A stretch of DNA of 64,000 nucleotides from Lagierella sp. (GTDB lineage Bacteria; Bacillota; Clostridia; Tissierellales; Peptoniphilaceae). The stretch is taken from contig NZ_JASBYU010000003.1 of NCBI RefSeq assembly GCF_029983815.1, positions 69,010 to 133,009 of the forward strand. Direction: 5' to 3'. Below are positions 62,362 to 64,000 of this stretch, piece by piece. The notes beneath the pieces are model-generated. The model saw nothing but the letters and a program-made list of their open reading frames with translations. It made no database searches and had not been told where the DNA came from. The translations under genes were made by a program, and so were the position numbers. Position 1 is the stretch's first letter, and each line of letters begins with the position of its first letter.

Positions 62362-63520
62362 TTATAAGTCTAAACTATCCTTGTTTAACAAAAAGTCAAA
62401 TAAATTTATAGTGAGTATTCCATTTTCATCTAAAAATGGTTTTATTCTATCTTTTACGATGATAATTTTTTTAAATGAGTCATCAATATTTAATAAGGAC
62501 GCTTTTTCTTGATTTACTTTTTCGCTTGATGGGAGACTATAGGATGATTGAATATAATATTTTCCATTAAGTGGGTTGGTTCTATTTGCCTAAAATTTAA
62601 CCTGGCATTTCTAATACCCACATCTTCAAAGTATATTTTATAAGGAGTTCCTATATATTTTCTCCCCTTTACATCATATCGATAAACTCTTTTTAACATG
62701 AATGAATCTTCAAAATAACCTATGAACTTATCTATTGTATTTGCTGAAATTTTAGATTTTTTTATAGACATAAAAGTTGAAGCTATTTTAGTTGGATTAG
62801 TAAGACTTGAAATACCTGATGCTAAAATATTGAGTAAGTTTTCTAGTCAGAAGTTAAGAGTATGCCATATCTATGAACAATATCTCTCAAATACACATTT
62901 TCGAGTTGGCCCCTTAGATAATTCATTTTGTCTTCATCTGTCTTCATTAGAGCTCCTGCTGGTAAATCACCGTAGACTTGATATTCAGCAAAATCATCTT
63001 CTTTTTCACCATTAAAAGTTTGAAGAAATTCAGAAAAAACTAGAGGCATAACATGGATTTCATCTCCTCTACCTGCAAATTCAGTAATTACATCTTTTGA
63101 TAAAAATTTAGAGTTACTTCCAGTTACATAAACATCAAAATTATCTTGACGTAAAAATCCATTTAAGACCTGCTCAAATGATTTAAGCAATTGAACTTCA
63201 TCTAAGAGTATATAAAATTTTTCATTATCATTTGTTATGCTCATAATAAAGTCTAAAAACTTTTTAGGATCAACTAATCTTTCACCACTTAGCACATCTA
63301 AATCCATTAAATTTTCGCCAATCTTTAATAGATCTCTCCCTGAGTCAAAAGGAAATTTGATAATATGCTTTTCATCGACTCCACTTTGAGTTAGATGATT
63401 GTAAAAAAGATTGTTTAGCAAATAAGATTTCCCACTTCTTCTTATTCCTGTAATAATCTTAATAAATCCATTACTTTTTCTTATTAATTTATCCAGATAA
63501 CAATCACGCTTTATTTCCCT
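62362..63520 (-). pseudogene. AAA14/DUF4143-family ATPase, decayed
   Basis: The minus strand holds pieces of a typical AAA14/DUF4143 ATPase: IITGIRRSGKSYLL (Walker A) from 63520, EKFYILLDEVQLL (Walker B) and VTGSNSKFLSKD; a shift near 62850 leads into a further frame (LLNILASGISSLTNP); then KKSKISANTIDKFIGYFEDS...GTPYKIYFEDVGIRNARL; then a jump to YYIQSSYSLPSSEKVNQEKA and SFKKIIIVKDRIKPF to TAA 62362. The usual start ATG is AGG at 63518-63520 although the GGAGGAGG site is intact. About 100 residues are missing in the middle. It is a pseudogene, formerly a whole-protein regulator or toxin-antitoxin-like ATPase. Confidence 0.85.
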
Positions 63521-63747
63521 GTAGTTATACCTCCTCCTATTTAGAATTACTTCCGTTTCGGAACTTAACCTAAGTACATTAAAAAGGGTAATGCCTTAGA
63601 GTTCAAATCTATTTAGAAATAATTCCATTTCGGACTTATTTTTAAATTAGTTTTATAACTTTTTCATTCAAGTGTTTATCCATATTTCATTCAAGTACTT
63701 GGTCACTCTTCTATATTTAATTATTGGGGATATAATACCTAATGAAC
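63521..63747. other. Intergenic region with two short direct repeats
   Basis: Two similar stretches AATTACTTCCGTTTCGGA (from 63544) and AATAATTCCATTTCGGA (63621-63637), and CATTCAAGT twice (63666-63674 and 63688-63696). No gene identified. Confidence 0.5.
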
Positions 63748-63914
63748 TAGTCCTTACCATATGTGAGACTATTTTTTATAATCAAAATATCTAAGCCTAT
63801 TCTTCTTTCTTTGTCCACATGATTAATAATATAGCCTGTCATATAGTTAATTGTATTGGTTTCTAAAGCATCATGATAATCGAGGTGTAATGCATTATGG
63901 CAATCCCAAACAAA
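63748..63914 (-). pseudogene. Coding fragment of unknown gene
   Basis: A minus-strand open frame of about 55 codons ends at TAG 63748: FVWDCHNALHLDYHDALET, then NTINYMTGYIINHVDKER, then RIGLDILIIKNSLTYGKD. It has no ATG near its beginning, and a stop lies just before. Amino-acid composition looks protein-like. Probably the C-terminal end of a gene broken at about 63915. I do not recognise it. Confidence 0.4.
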
Positions 63915-64000
63915 TTACCTGTCCCTTATTTTGTTTTTTTTTAATGCAACATTCATACTTCTTCCTACTATATTTGACATCAAAAAAGCACCTAGAATTT

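Overview
The window is low-GC, AT-rich bacterial DNA with strong AGGAGG-type ribosome binding sites, consensus TTGACA/TATAAT promoters and many U-tailed hairpin terminators. The gene content points to an anaerobic, low-GC Gram-positive: a type II-A CRISPR-Cas locus, a secreted protein with cell-wall-binding repeats (CWB2), an ECF transporter, an iron-containing alcohol dehydrogenase, a FAD-dependent fumarate-reductase-like enzyme, FmdE, and an RR/HK/ABC module of the kind found in Firmicutes. My best guess is a member of the Tissierellia/Peptoniphilaceae, but the taxon is inference. Nearly all genes lie on the minus strand; the plus strand carries only TraX-like, PAP2-like and AraC-like genes plus the tracrRNA. 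No rRNA or tRNA gene was recognised.

Layout. 1-938: N-terminal part of an AAA15-type ATPase cut by the window edge. 1039-3051: fused PabA-PabB. 3419-3892: two tiny conserved-looking genes. 3895-4656: CRISPR array (12 repeats, 11 spacers of 30 bp), followed in genome order by csn2, cas2, cas1 and cas9 (transcribed cas9 to array) and a divergent tracrRNA beside cas9. 11136-25788: membrane, cell-surface and stress genes (AI-2E-like permease, CWB2-nuclease, TraX, isochorismatase, GNAT, GST, YdaT/YdaD-like pair, a TetR operon with two operators, MBL-rhodanese, TMEM175, pirin, lipoprotein, ABC-F, FmdE). 25946-30690: response regulator, kinase and MacB/Bce-like ABC transporter operon. 30907-44476: mixed metabolic, membrane and repair genes, including two clear pseudogenes (S66 peptidase, XRE regulator). 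45185-52443: a five-gene ABC/ECF import locus facing an AraC regulator, with a Fur-box-like palindrome between them; gene order matches the siaDEFGH part of the streptococcal iron/heme operon. 52831-64000: a defence-like island with a single-gene PLD-AAA+ protein, an HD hydrolase, a small coiled-coil protein, a two-gene restriction-modification system (adenine methyltransferase plus GIY-YIG/SF2 helicase), and decaying genes at the right end.

How the parts work together. The CRISPR locus looks intact and active by sequence: catalytic residues of Cas9 are present, array repeats are identical, the leader ends in the type II-A anchoring heptamer, and the tracrRNA has a consensus promoter, anti-repeat and terminator. 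The right-hand island adds a second layer of DNA-targeting enzymes. The parts most worth following up are the PLD-AAA+ protein, the helicase with an apparently dead methyltransferase-like C-terminus, the interleaved cas9/tracrRNA promoters, the degenerate terminal repeat that supplies the ribosome binding site of the next gene, and two SigB-like promoters upstream of stress genes.
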